Shown: positions 20,353 through 29,620 of the stretch, piece after piece
Layout: each line of letters begins with the position of its first letter
Position numbering within the stretch: position 1 is the stretch's first letter
NCBI RefSeq assembly: GCF_011601315.1
Contig: NZ_JAAORA010000002.1
Location: 496,001-560,000 of the forward strand
Reading direction: 5' to 3'
Source of the DNA: Candidatus Chlorobium masyuteum
GTDB lineage: Bacteria; Bacteroidota; Chlorobiia; Chlorobiales; Chlorobiaceae
DNA length: 64,000 bases
Translations under genes and position numbers: made by a program
The notes under the pieces: model-generated
Databases searched by the model: none
What the model saw: only the letters and a program-made list of their open reading frames with translations
What the model was told of the DNA's origin: nothing

Positions 20353-21237
20353 TCACTTTGCCGGATGCTTCAGAAAGGTTCCGTTTTGATACTCTTCGAA
20401 AGCCTGACGGAGTTCTGCATCGGTGTTCATCACGATTGGGCCGTACCAGGCAACCGGCTCGTTGAGTGGTTTGCCTGAGATGAGCAGAAATCGTACAGGA
20501 TCCCTTTCTGCAGTAACCGTAATCGTGTCGCCGTCGCTGAAGTGTATCAGCGTCTCGTTTCCGGTGAACTCTCCTGCTTCAGGGGAACCCGATCCATCCT
20601 GCGTTCCGAAAGCCCCTTTTCCTGCAATAATATAGGCAAAAGCGGTGTGACCTTTGATCACGGGATGGCTGTAGGATATGCCTGCCGGTACCGTCATGTC
20701 AAGATATTCAGGATCAATGGCAATATCACTGACAGGACCTGTGGTATTTCCGATCTTGCCACAGATGATACGGATCTCGACACCGTTATCAAGAACTACT
20801 TTCGGGATCTGCTCTGCAGTGATGTCACGGTATCGGGGCGGACTCATTTTCTGAGACGCAGGAAGGTTTGCCCAGAGCTGAAAGCCGCCCATACGTCCGC
20901 TCTCTTCTCCAAAGGGCATCTCCTGATGGATGATGCCGCTTCCGGCAGTCATCCATTGCACTGCTCCTGCAGTGATCACCCCCTTGTTTCCCATGCTGTC
21001 GCCATGTTCTACGTTGCCCTCAAGCACATAGGTGATGGTTTCAATACCCCGGTGCGGGTGCCAGGGGAACCCTTTCCGGTAGTCCGCCGGGTTATCCGAG
21101 CGGAAATCATCAAGCAGAAGAAACGGATCAAGGAGCGGAGCTTCGCTGAAACCGAAAGCCCGTTTCAGATGGACACCGGCTCCTTCGGTAACCGGCTGGC
21201 TTTTATAGATCTTGCGGATTTTTCTTGCAGTAGTCAT
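20353..21237 (-). CDS. Pirin family protein (cupin)
   Basis: A 294-residue bicupin of the pirin family. The metal-binding motif is visible: HPHRGIET in the first cupin and the pair EHGDS about 20 residues later, then TAGSGIIHQEMP. Bacterial pirins include quercetinase-like dioxygenases and redox-sensitive regulators; no specific role can be assigned here. The gene is convergent with cysK, with a gap of only 10 bases and no clear terminator. Confidence 0.93.
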   Translation of the reverse strand: MTTARKIRKIYKSQPVTEGAGVHLKRAFGFSEAPLLDPFLLLDDFRSDNPADYRKGFPWHPHRGIETITYVLEGNVEHGDSMGNKGVITAGAVQWMTAGSGIIHQEMPFGEESGRMGGFQLWANLPASQKMSPPRYRDITAEQIPKVVLDNGVEIRIICGKIGNTTGPVSDIAIDPEYLDMTVPAGISYSHPVIKGHTAFAYIIAGKGAFGTQDGSGSPEAGEFTGNETLIHFSDGDTITVTAERDPVRFLLISGKPLNEPVAWYGPIVMNTDAELRQAFEEYQNGTFLKHPAK

Positions 21238-21401
21238 GGTTTACAGTCGGGATGTTTATGAAGTCTGACTATCTGAACCTCCAACAGAGCCCAACAAGTT
21301 CACTCTTGCGGAGTGCAGTCAAATAAGATTGTTCAATTTGGGGCTTAATGAGTAAATTCAGCACAGTCAGCTTTAGCAATAGAATATGAACAGGATCAGG
21401 T

Positions 21402-22229
21402 ATGGCAAAGAAAACGGTGAAGGTGATGTTTATCGGCGATGTTGTCGGGACTCCCGGATTGAAGATGGTTGATTTATGGCTGAAGAGTTTCATCAAGAAG
21501 CATGATGTGGATTTTGTTGTCTGCAACGGAGAGAACGCTCATCACGGCAAGGGGATGAGTCTTGAAGCGCTCAATCAGCTTGTTGCTGCCGGCGTCAATG
21601 TGGTGACGGGCGGAAACCATACCTGGAGCAATTTCAACTTTTTCGATACCCTTAAAACGCACCCCCAGGTTCTGCGTCCGCTGAATTATCCGAAAGGTAC
21701 CTACGGCAAGGGGTACGGCATCTTCAAGCTCCCCAATGGACTTGGTGACATTGCCGTGGTCAACCTTCAGGGCAGAACCTTCATGTATTCAATCGACTGT
21801 CCGTTCAGAACCGCAGACTGGGTGATCAAACAGATCAAGGAGCAGAACAGGGATTCAGTCAAGTTTATTTTTGTGGATTTTCATGCCGAGGCAACCGCAG
21901 AGAAAATAGCTCTCGGTTGGTACCTCGATGGCCGGGTATCGGCTGTGATCGGTACCCACACCCATGTGCAGACCGCTGATGAGCGTATACTGCCGAAAGG
22001 AACCGGATACTGCTCCGATGCCGGTATGACCGGGCCGCACAACTCGGTTATCGGCATGCAGATAAAGTCTGCTACCGACAGGATGCTCTACCAGACTCCG
22101 CACAAGTATGAGTGTGCCGAGGATGATGTTCATTTTGCTGCCGTGCTTCTCTCGCTTGACCACTCAACCGGTAAAACCGTCGGCATCGAGCGGATTTTCT
22201 ATCCCGAGTACGACCGCGGTGTGGTGTAG
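21402..22229 (+). CDS. ymdB: YmdB-family metallophosphoesterase
   Basis: A 275-residue calcineurin-like phosphoesterase of the YmdB (TIGR00282) group; family members hydrolyse 2',3'-cyclic nucleotides and affect RNA metabolism or development. Metal-ligand motifs: GDVVGTPG near the N terminus, CNGENAHHGKGM, TGGNHTW, VDFHAEATAE and a late GTHTHVQTAD. The family length is typical. It stands alone between divergent pirin and a strong terminator. Confidence 0.93.
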   Translation: MAKKTVKVMFIGDVVGTPGLKMVDLWLKSFIKKHDVDFVVCNGENAHHGKGMSLEALNQLVAAGVNVVTGGNHTWSNFNFFDTLKTHPQVLRPLNYPKGTYGKGYGIFKLPNGLGDIAVVNLQGRTFMYSIDCPFRTADWVIKQIKEQNRDSVKFIFVDFHAEATAEKIALGWYLDGRVSAVIGTHTHVQTADERILPKGTGYCSDAGMTGPHNSVIGMQIKSATDRMLYQTPHKYECAEDDVHFAAVLLSLDHSTGKTVGIERIFYPEYDRGVV

Positions 22230-22251
22230 GAAAAAATCGATTGTTATCAAC

Positions 22252-22279
22252 AAAAAAGCCCTCGCGAGAGGGCTTTTTT
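22252..22279. terminator. Bidirectional terminator after ymdB
   Basis: A perfect 12-bp inverted repeat (A6 GCCCTC with GAGGGC T6, loop GCGA) directly after ymdB and facing the 3' end of the convergent fbp gene. The A-run and T-run make it a good terminator on both strands. Confidence 0.95.
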
Positions 22280-22316
22280 ACTTTCGTGGGTGTGGATTTC
22301 GTATAGAGTCCGGTGT

Positions 22317-22365
22317 GTCATCTCGAACGCAAGAGAGAGATCTCTCCTTTCAATCGAGATGACAT
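22317..22365. repeat. GTCATC-type inverted repeat, short copy
   Basis: The ends TGTCATCTCGA and TCGAGATGACA are perfect 11-base inverted repeats enclosing about 26 bases with AGAGAGAGATCTCTC. It lies between the ymdB/fbp terminator and the fbp 3' end. A longer relative that opens with GTCATCCCGA lies at 30737-30846. Such GTCATC-initiated repeats are widely dispersed in bacterial intergenic regions. Confidence 0.75.
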
Positions 22366-22386
22366 AATGCGCAATCCATAATCGAT

Positions 22387-23394
22387 TTATCTCAATCCCT
22401 GCTCGAACTCCTCTGCTATAATCACATCATCTTCGCTACCAATATAGAGCGGAGTGCGCTGATGGAGTGTGGTTGGCTTAATGTCAAGGATGCGGTGTCT
22501 GCCGTCTGTTGCCCGTCCACCGGCCTGCTCGCAGATAAAGGCAAGGGGATTGGCTTCATACATGAGCCTCAGCTTTCCGCTGGTATGCTTTGTTGTCGGC
22601 GGATATACGAAGACTCCTCCGGTCAGCAGGTTGCGATGGAAGTCCGCGACGAGTGAGCCGATGTAACGGGTGCTGTAGGGGCGACCGGTTGCAGGATCCT
22701 CCTCCTTGATATAGTCGAGATATTTTTTTGTCCCTTCGTTGAACTGGGCGTAGGATCCTTCATTGATGGAGTAGTATTTCCCTTTTTTCGGGGTGATAAT
22801 GTTTTCGTGTGAAAGGAGGAACTCTCCGATAGTCGGGTCGTAGGTAAAGCCGTGAACACCGTGACCGGTGGTGTAGACCATCACGACTGATGAGCCGTAG
22901 ATAACGTAACCGGCGGCAACCTGCTCGTATCCATGCTGCAGACAATCGTTGATGCTTGCCTTGCAGGGGTCGTCGCCCTTGAGACGATAGATGGAGAAGA
23001 TGGTGCCGACACTGACATTGACATCAATATTTGAGGAGCCGTCGAGAGGATCGAAGAGAAGTGCATAGCTTCCGGTCTCATTTTTCGGCGGTATAATGAT
23101 TCCTTCGTTCTCCTCTGAGCCCATGACGGCAAACCGGCCGTGCTGACCGATGGCGGAGATGATTTTTTCATTGGCGAACAAGTCAAGTTTCTTGACCTCT
23201 TCACCCTGAACATTGGTGCTTCCTGCAAAACCGAGAATATCGACCAGTCCGGCACGGACAACCTCTCTTCGTACCAGTTTTGCCGCAAAGGCGACATCCG
23301 TAAGCAGGTCGGTAAGTTCGCCGTGTGCTTCGGGGAAATACTTCTGCTGTTCGAGGATATGTCGTTCAATGGTAATCAAATTGCTCATGCTCAC
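22387..23394 (-). CDS. fbp: Fructose-1,6-bisphosphatase class I
   Basis: Hydrolyses fructose-1,6-bisphosphate to fructose-6-phosphate for gluconeogenesis, needed when sugars are built from CO2 fixed by the reductive TCA cycle. The 335-residue length is normal. The metal site [13 protein letters not shown] and the GSEENEG segment are intact, and the C-terminal [16 protein letters not shown] is characteristic of the class. The start is ATG 23394 or the equivalent ATG two codons later. The gene stands alone, with a 180-base gap to divergent recJ. Confidence 0.96.
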   Translation of the reverse strand: MSMSNLITIERHILEQQKYFPEAHGELTDLLTDVAFAAKLVRREVVRAGLVDILGFAGSTNVQGEEVKKLDLFANEKIISAIGQHGRFAVMGSEENEGIIIPPKNETGSYALLFDPLDGSSNIDVNVSVGTIFSIYRLKGDDPCKASINDCLQHGYEQVAAGYVIYGSSVVMVYTTGHGVHGFTYDPTIGEFLLSHENIITPKKGKYYSINEGSYAQFNEGTKKYLDYIKEEDPATGRPYSTRYIGSLVADFHRNLLTGGVFVYPPTTKHTSGKLRLMYEANPLAFICEQAGGRATDGRHRILDIKPTTLHQRTPLYIGSEDDVIIAEEFEQGLR

Positions 23395-23574
23395 TCTTCC
23401 TGATGATTAGGTGGTAGGGGATTAATCAGCGACATTGAGATCTTAAATGTAGAAATATTCAGCCTCGCTTTCAAATTGAGAGCGCAATTGCCCGTTGAGC
23501 CGTTTTTGTAAAGAAATGCCGAAGTGTTATATACCTTGACACTTTTTCAAAGCAAGCACTCTCTTCCCTGTTTC

Positions 23575-25293
23575 ATGAAACGATACCGATGGAATTTACT
23601 CGCTCCTGACGATGAGACTGTTCAGGCTCTGACTGAAGCGATAAATGTCAGTCAGCCCGTTGCAAGAGCCTTGTGCAATCGTGGTGTCACGACGTTTGAT
23701 GCAGCCAGGGATTATTTCCGCTCATCAATCGAGCATATCCCCTCTCCCTTTCTGATGCAGCAAATGCAGCGAGCGGTTGATCGTGTGCTTGAGGCGGTCA
23801 GGATGCATGAGAAAATCATGATCTATGGCGATTATGACGTTGACGGTACAACCGGAACAGCGATGCTTTTTTTGTTTCTGAAAGAGCAGGGCGCCGGGGT
23901 TTCCTGGTACATTAATGACCGGTTTACGGAGGGGTACGGTTTATCTGACGAAGGTATTGATACCGCTCTCGGACGGCAGGTTTCGCTGATCATTACGGTT
24001 GATTGCGGTATACGTGCTAACGGGGAGATCAAGCGGTGCGGAGAGCTTGGTATTGATGTGATAGTCTGCGATCACCATGAGCCTGATGAACTGCCGCCAG
24101 CCTACGCTATTCTGAATCCGAAGGTCCCGGGTTCGACCTATCCATTCCGCGAGTTATGCGGTTGTGGTGTCGCATTCAAGCTTATTCAGGCAATAGCCGG
24201 GGATTCGGGGGGAGATGCTGAAAGCTGGCAGAAATATCTTGATTTTGTTGCGATTGCTACTGCGGCTGATATGGTTGCCCTGGAACAGGAAAATCGAACC
24301 CTGGTTCGTGAAGGATTGAAAAGAATGCGGGTAAAACCGAGAGGTACGTTCAAGGCTCTGTTTTCTCTCATGAAGGTGGCTTCTTCAGAGCTCGGCATGT
24401 TTCATATTGCATTCGGTATTGCTCCCCGTATTAATGCTGCCAGCAGAATGGGTTCAGCACATCTTGCCATGGAGTGGCTTGTTTCGGAATCAATGGATGA
24501 CTCGGTACGCCATGCCGGGGAACTTGATCGCATGAACGCTCTTCGACGGGAGATTGACAGTGACATCATGACCAGGGCGGAAAAGATGGTTGAAAGCCAT
24601 TTTGCATCATATTGTTCTTCGATTGTGCTCTATGATGAGTCATGGCATCTTGGGGTTCTTGGTATTGTGGCATCCAAAATGCTTGAAAAACACTATCTCC
24701 CGACCGTAATTCTCGGGAGCATGAATGGATTCATCAAGGGGTCGGTCAGAAGTATTGAGGGATTCAATATCTATGAGGCACTGCAGGAGTGCAGTGCGTA
24801 TCTCGAACAGTTTGGCGGCCATCATCAGGCTGCTGGTGTTATCCTTCGCCCTGAAAATCTTGCCGGATTCCGTAAAAAGTTCAATGAGGTCTGCGCTGCG
24901 CGCCTCTCCATTGAGCAGCAACAGAAAGCGCTTGCAGTCGATGCACGGCTTCCTCTTGAGGAGATCACACCGAACTTTATCAATGTACTCGGTCAGTTTG
25001 CCCCTTTAGGTTATGGAAACAGGGAACCACTCTTTATTTCCGTTGAACTTCAGCTCTTCGGTACTCCGAGGCTTCTCAGCAAGAGGCATGTGAAGTTTAC
25101 TGTCAGGGATAGTGCCGGCCGGATTTTCGATGTTATCGGTTTTGACCGCCCGGATATTTTCGACGAACTTTCCTCCCAATCCCGTCCGGTATTTGTTATG
25201 CTCTATTCGGTTGAAAAAAGGATGTGGAATAACAGGGAGCAGATACAGATAAGGCTTCGGGACCTTGAACTGTGCAACAGACCGAAGAGCTGA
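23575..25293 (+). CDS. recJ: Single-stranded-DNA-specific exonuclease RecJ
   Basis: 5'-3' ssDNA exonuclease acting in recombination and repair, 572 residues. The DHH-family motifs are visible: YGDYDVDGTTGTAML, VDCGI, VCDHHEPDELPPA, and later a GGHHQAAG DHHA1 motif in the C-terminal half. A C-terminal OB-like domain follows. I chose the ATG at 23575, which gives the family N terminus KRYRWNLL; upstream extension to 23524 is possible but not family-like. Its stop is 1 base before an inverted-repeat element. Confidence 0.95.
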   Translation: MKRYRWNLLAPDDETVQALTEAINVSQPVARALCNRGVTTFDAARDYFRSSIEHIPSPFLMQQMQRAVDRVLEAVRMHEKIMIYGDYDVDGTTGTAMLFLFLKEQGAGVSWYINDRFTEGYGLSDEGIDTALGRQVSLIITVDCGIRANGEIKRCGELGIDVIVCDHHEPDELPPAYAILNPKVPGSTYPFRELCGCGVAFKLIQAIAGDSGGDAESWQKYLDFVAIATAADMVALEQENRTLVREGLKRMRVKPRGTFKALFSLMKVASSELGMFHIAFGIAPRINAASRMGSAHLAMEWLVSESMDDSVRHAGELDRMNALRREIDSDIMTRAEKMVESHFASYCSSIVLYDESWHLGVLGIVASKMLEKHYLPTVILGSMNGFIKGSVRSIEGFNIYEALQECSAYLEQFGGHHQAAGVILRPENLAGFRKKFNEVCAARLSIEQQQKALAVDARLPLEEITPNFINVLGQFAPLGYGNREPLFISVELQLFGTPRLLSKRHVKFTVRDSAGRIFDVIGFDRPDIFDELSSQSRPVFVMLYSVEKRMWNNREQIQIRLRDLELCNRPKS

Positions 25294-25294
25294 A

Positions 25295-25437
25295 GGGCAC
25301 CTCTATTGATTTGTTCCGAAACCCGATTACTTTGTTGGGCGGTGCTCTTAATCCTCATGTACTCCGTGTACATTCCGGTTTCTGCGCTCCGTCCGCCTTA
25401 TTCTCGGGCTTCTCACTGACAATTAATAGAGGTGCCC
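25295..25437. repeat. Inverted-repeat element, copy 1 (143 bp)
   Basis: Element bounded by GGGCACCTCTATTGATT and the inverted ATTAATAGAGGTGCCC (13 perfect bases, then one mismatch). The inside has no credible gene. Interior words such as GTACTCCGTGTACATTCCGG, CGTCCGCCT and CTTCTCAC recur in the copy at 30557-30698. It begins one base after the recJ stop and lies between convergent recJ and the AglD-like gene. Size and structure resemble a MITE or other non-coding repeat family. Confidence 0.8.
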
Positions 25438-25487
25438 AGAATCTGTTTTTGACTATAGCGGTACGCTGCTGTTTCTGTTGTAGCCGG

Positions 25488-26381
25488 TCACTTTTCCATC
25501 TGATCAGGCACACTTTTTTCATGCCTGATTTTGCCGAGGATTCCGGCAAGTGATGAGATTGCGGAGATGGCAAAGAAAATAAGCGACAGGGCAATGCCTG
25601 TGCCTGTTGCGAGATTTATGGCATCCAGCATATAGTAGAAGGTGATTTCGCGTGCTCCGGCTCCTCCGATGGTGATCGGCAGAATGGTTGCAACAGCCGA
25701 AATCAGAAAGATGGCCAGGTAGTCGATGATGTTTGCATTCTGCGAGAGTGCCATGAGAATGAAATACGCAGATATAATCTGGGTGACCTGCACAAGCATT
25801 GACTCTATTGCCGTAATCGTGAATATGCCGAGAAACTGTTTGTAGAACAGCTTGTTCAGTAAAATTGACAGGGGATAGATACTCGTGAGCAGCACCCATG
25901 CCCAGGGAATCAGATCGGGAAATAGTGTGGCATAACTGCTGGGCAGCAGGAGAATGACCGACAGAAACACCAGTGCAACCATCCCGCAGATTCTGTCCCA
26001 CAGCACGGCATGAAAGACATTGATTGTTTTAAGGCCGTGGTTTTTCTTCAATACAAAGATTTTGTAGCCGTCCCCTCCGATACCTCCCGGAAGAAACAGA
26101 TTGTAGAACATGCCCAGATAGTAGAGCTTGAGATTGTAGATGAAGGAGAGCTCAAGATCAATAGCTTTGAAAAAGCGGTTCAGGCGTATAGCGTTGAATA
26201 TCTTGGAGATATTGAAGAAAAGAAGGGAGAGCAGAAGATACCACGGGTTTGCACTGCGGATAATATCGGCCAGTTTTGCTATATCGGTCTTTTTCAGCAC
26301 CAGATAGAGGGCCAGAGAGGTAAAAAGAAGCTGAACAAGTGGTTTGAGCAGCTTTTTCAGCCGGGCGTTACTGTTTGCCAA
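25488..26381 (-). CDS. AglD/UPF0104-like multi-pass membrane protein (lysylphosphatidylglycerol synthase TM family)
   Basis: A 297-residue protein with about eight hydrophobic segments. It has the PF03706-family (AglD/YbhN-like) marks: an N-terminal LYLVLKKTDIAKL region, FLPGGIGGDGYKIFVL, and a C-terminal ILPITIGGAGARE motif with conserved Gly and Arg/Glu. These proteins are often flippase-like partners of polyprenyl-phosphate glycosyltransferases. Its start ATG at 26381 lies inside the 3' end of the GT2 gene (14-base overlap), which supports joint expression and a shared pathway. Confidence 0.85.
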   Translation of the reverse strand: MANSNARLKKLLKPLVQLLFTSLALYLVLKKTDIAKLADIIRSANPWYLLLSLLFFNISKIFNAIRLNRFFKAIDLELSFIYNLKLYYLGMFYNLFLPGGIGGDGYKIFVLKKNHGLKTINVFHAVLWDRICGMVALVFLSVILLLPSSYATLFPDLIPWAWVLLTSIYPLSILLNKLFYKQFLGIFTITAIESMLVQVTQIISAYFILMALSQNANIIDYLAIFLISAVATILPITIGGAGAREITFYYMLDAINLATGTGIALSLIFFAISAISSLAGILGKIRHEKSVPDQMEK

Positions 26382-27300
26382 TGATCTTTTTGATGATATA
26401 GGGTTTCTTGTTCTGTGACTCGTAATAGGTGCGCATGATGAATTCTGCTATAAACCCGGTCGTAATAAGCTGTATGCCGATAAAGGTCATGATGATGCCG
26501 AGCGAGAGCAGCGGGCGGCCACCGATCTCCTCGCCCATGATTTTCACAAAGAGCAGGTAGAGGTTCAACGCCAGACCGATAAACAGCGAAGAAAATCCAA
26601 GCGAACCGAACAGGTGCATCGGCTTCTGACTGTATTTCTGAAAGAAGACCATAAAGAGCAGGTCGCTCATCACCTTGAAGGTTCTGCCGATTCCGTATTT
26701 GGATTTGCCGAACTTCCGTGCATGGTGACGGACATCAACTTCCGCCATTTTGGCACCATAGAGCTGAACCAGTACCGGAATAAACCGGTGAAGCTCGCCG
26801 TAAAGACCGAGATTTTTCGCAACATCTTTCTTGAAAACCTTCAGCGTGCATCCATAGTCACGGATGTGCACATCGGTAAGTGTCCGGATGAGAGCATTGG
26901 CGATCTTGCTGGGGATTTTTCGCAGGATCATGCCATCCTGCCTTCCTGCTCGCCGGCCTGCAACAACATCGAGATCGTTGTCAAAAAGGTAGCGTATCAT
27001 CATCGGAATGTCCGAAGGGTCGTTCTGCAGGTCACCGTCAAGGGTGGCAATCAAGTCCCCTTTTGCATGATCAATACCGGCAGCCATGGCTGTTGTCTGA
27101 CCATAATTTTTGTTCAGTACAACGAGTTGCAGGTTAGAGGGGGCATTGGCCTGGATTTCAGCTACCGTTCCATCGGTAGAACCATCGTCAACCAGAACGA
27201 TCTCGTGATCGATGCCGGCAAGCGATGAAGCGAGAGCAGCAAACAGCGGTTTGATGTTCTCAACCTCATTCATGACCGGGATGACGACAGAGAGCTTCAT
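26368..27300 (-). CDS. GT2 polyprenyl-phosphate glycosyltransferase (ArnC/DPM-like)
   Basis: A 310-residue GT2 protein that puts a sugar onto undecaprenyl phosphate. N-terminal GT-A fold marks: SVVIPVMNEVENI, VDDGSTDGT, then ATLDGDLQNDP with the DxD-like motif and a GRRAGRQDG loop. The C terminus has two membrane segments (about residues 235-290), as in ArnC and DPM-family enzymes. The sugar is not predictable. It is 13 bases after the ArnT-like gene and overlaps the AglD-like gene. Confidence 0.92.
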   Translation of the reverse strand: MKLSVVIPVMNEVENIKPLFAALASSLAGIDHEIVLVDDGSTDGTVAEIQANAPSNLQLVVLNKNYGQTTAMAAGIDHAKGDLIATLDGDLQNDPSDIPMMIRYLFDNDLDVVAGRRAGRQDGMILRKIPSKIANALIRTLTDVHIRDYGCTLKVFKKDVAKNLGLYGELHRFIPVLVQLYGAKMAEVDVRHHARKFGKSKYGIGRTFKVMSDLLFMVFFQKYSQKPMHLFGSLGFSSLFIGLALNLYLLFVKIMGEEIGGRPLLSLGIIMTFIGIQLITTGFIAEFIMRTYYESQNKKPYIIKKIIGKQ

Positions 27301-27312
27301 GATTATCCGGTT

Positions 27313-28860
27313 TTATTGCTTTATTTTCACCAGCACAATGCCGCGTTTGCTGTAGAGTAGGGCAGGAGTGTCAAGGGTTGCAAGTTGCTTGACTGTAGTC
27401 AGGGCAATCTCTCCCGGAAGCGGCTCCCGTCTTTCAGCAAAAGATTCAGAATATACGAAAAAAGAGGGGTAATAGACTTCCCACATCACGATTTTATACC
27501 CCGCTTTTCTGGCCATGAGGGCGGCCTCCTTCACCGGTTCCTGGAGGAGTTTTCCTGCAATAGGCATCAGATGGATGTTGATGATGAGTGCAAAAATCAC
27601 TCCCGTAGCAATCAGTTTGTCCGCTACCGCAAACCGGGAAAGAAACTCTATGGCAAGGATCCCGAGAAGTGATGCAATGATTACAAGGATGTGTGACGTT
27701 CCGGTGAGCGTAATTCCCTCGGCAAACAGAGTTTGCAGATAGAGGTCATCGGTATAGTTCATTGCTGTGAGGGCAAGAACAGGCAGGAACGCAAGCAGGA
27801 TGAGGAGCATCAGCGGCCAGAGGGCAAGAAGCCGGGGGTGGCGGCTCAGAGGCAGAGCCCTCGCCATGAGTATGAAGAGCGGTGTATAGCCGTAAATGAC
27901 GTAGTGAGGAAGTTTTGTGCCGGAGAGCGAGAAAAAGATAAAGACAAAACCGAACCAGATCAGAAGAAAGCGGTTTTCACGTTCCGCAAAGAGTTTTTTC
28001 AGGTTGAACAGCACGGTAAAGAGAAGTCCGGTAAAGGGCATCAAACCGATGATGAGTACCGGGAAATAGTAAAAGAGGGAGCCCGAGTGGCCCTCGAATG
28101 AGGTGTTGAAGCGGCTGATATTGTGTTTGAAGAAAAAGCCTTCAATAAAGGCCATGCCCTGTTCACGGTATTCAAGCAGATACCAGGGGAGAGCAATACA
28201 AAGAAAGATGATGATGCCCCAGGGAGAAAGAGAGGCTCGTACCAATTTTTTCAACTCTCCCTCAATGAGTGAGAAGATAAAAAAAACGGACACCGGTATG
28301 ATGACGGCAATCGGTCCCTTGGTGAGCATGCCGAACCCGGCTGCGGCAAAGGCAAGATAGAGTGCCCGCTTTGAGCCTGTTTCAAAATGCCGGAAGAGGG
28401 CAAACATGGTTATGGCGAGCAGGGCGTTCAGCAGCGCATCGGCAATGGCAGCTTTGGCGATGACGTTGACCTGGAGCGAGAGCACCATCAGTGCAGCAGC
28501 AAGGAAGGCCTGCCGGTTGCCGGATACTTTGCGTACAACAACAAAAATTGAAGCGGCCCAGGCGGTTCCTGCCAGTGCAGAGGGGAGGCGGAATGCAAAC
28601 TCGTTCACTCCGAACAAGTTGACCGATAAAAGCTGGAGCCAGTAGATGAGTATGGGTTTATCAAAACGGGGAGCACCATTCAGCCATGTAGTCAGATAGT
28701 TTTTGCTCACCATCATCTCACGGGTTGCTTCGCTGAAAGCTCCTTCATCGACATCAAAAAGCGGAGCAGATCCAAGGCCGGCAAAGAAACTGACCGCAAC
28801 AAGAAGTCCGAGCAGTGTCAGAAAACGGGTGGTTTCAGATTTCGGAAGATTCAACTGCAT
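27313..28860 (-). CDS. ArnT/PMT-like glycosyltransferase (GT83/GT39 fold)
   Basis: A membrane glycosyltransferase of about 515 residues with some ten hydrophobic segments. The first periplasmic loop carries the catalytic-type Asp-Glu pair in PLFDVDEGAFSEATREMM, followed by NGAPRFDKPILIYW, both typical of the PMT/ArnT superfamily. It probably transfers a sugar from a polyprenyl-phosphate donor to a lipid or protein at the periplasmic face. The longer frame from 28935 begins with a non-family-like segment; the ATG at 28860 (MQLNLPKS) is preferred and overlaps the PAP2 gene's 3' end by 26 bases. Confidence 0.87.
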   Translation of the reverse strand: MQLNLPKSETTRFLTLLGLLVAVSFFAGLGSAPLFDVDEGAFSEATREMMVSKNYLTTWLNGAPRFDKPILIYWLQLLSVNLFGVNEFAFRLPSALAGTAWAASIFVVVRKVSGNRQAFLAAALMVLSLQVNVIAKAAIADALLNALLAITMFALFRHFETGSKRALYLAFAAAGFGMLTKGPIAVIIPVSVFFIFSLIEGELKKLVRASLSPWGIIIFLCIALPWYLLEYREQGMAFIEGFFFKHNISRFNTSFEGHSGSLFYYFPVLIIGLMPFTGLLFTVLFNLKKLFAERENRFLLIWFGFVFIFFSLSGTKLPHYVIYGYTPLFILMARALPLSRHPRLLALWPLMLLILLAFLPVLALTAMNYTDDLYLQTLFAEGITLTGTSHILVIIASLLGILAIEFLSRFAVADKLIATGVIFALIINIHLMPIAGKLLQEPVKEAALMARKAGYKIVMWEVYYPSFFVYSESFAERREPLPGEIALTTVKQLATLDTPALLYSKRGIVLVKIKQ

Positions 28861-29473
28861 TGAGTGTCGTTTTGAAATATCGGTTATAGAGCAGAACTGT
28901 GGATGCGATGCCGAGGAATGAACCGGCAATGACATCGCTGATATAGTGTTTGGTCAGCACGATCCGGCTGCATGCGATCAGGATGGCAGCAGAAAAAAAG
29001 AGCACCCGCCATCGGGGGTAATACATCGAGAGTACAATTGCCGCGCTGAATGCGGTTGCCGAATGTCCGGATGGAAACGAGGTCCACTCAGCTTCTGTAT
29101 GGAAAAAGTCAAAGAGATAGAGTTTGTCACTGAACCAGAGTTTGGGGCGCGCCCGCCCGGCTATAAATTTGATGATGTCAGCCGCTATCCCCGACACGGC
29201 AACTGCAGTGAAGAGAAAAAGTCCCTGGCGTGCAACGAACGGATTTTTTTTTCGAAGAGCAATAAAAAGCAGGAAACCGGGAACAAGATACCATTGCGAT
29301 TCACCAAAAAGCGTTATGAAGCTGAAGAGTTGGAAAACCGGGCTCTCTTTCAGTGCATTGAACCAGTCTGCTGCAGGAATATCGGCAACCGCGCAGCTTG
29401 CAATGCAGAGCAGGAGTACAAAACAGAAAGAGAGTGTCCATCGGAGATAGGTGTTCATGAACAGCCAATACAT
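28835..29473 (-). CDS. PAP2-family phosphatase (undecaprenyl-pyrophosphate or lipid phosphatase type)
   Basis: A 212-residue multi-pass membrane protein with the full PAP2 signature: KFIAGRARPKL, FPSGHSATAF and SRIVLTKHYISDVIAG, containing the catalytic His residues. About six hydrophobic segments are visible. It may dephosphorylate undecaprenyl pyrophosphate or a related lipid and so recycle the carrier used by the neighbouring GT2/ArnT/AglD genes; this link is by context. It is the first gene of the minus-strand cassette, with a free 147-base upstream gap. Confidence 0.88.
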   Translation of the reverse strand: MYWLFMNTYLRWTLSFCFVLLLCIASCAVADIPAADWFNALKESPVFQLFSFITLFGESQWYLVPGFLLFIALRKKNPFVARQGLFLFTAVAVSGIAADIIKFIAGRARPKLWFSDKLYLFDFFHTEAEWTSFPSGHSATAFSAAIVLSMYYPRWRVLFFSAAILIACSRIVLTKHYISDVIAGSFLGIASTVLLYNRYFKTTLNAVESSEI

Positions 29474-29620
29474 TTTTTTGCCGAATTAAACGCTTGCAGT
29501 TGAAAATACATTAAATTTCTTGCTCGTACACATCTGTCAATATGCAGAGCATTCTGAAAGGTAAAATGATGATGAGGCGGGCAAATACCATAACCTGTAA
29601 ACGGGATCAGCGAGGATTTT

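Noticed and set aside
25272-25553. Open frame running through the inverted-repeat element
   Set aside because: It overlaps the recJ end, the repeat and the 3' end of the AglD-like gene, shows no family pattern and depends on non-coding repeat sequence.
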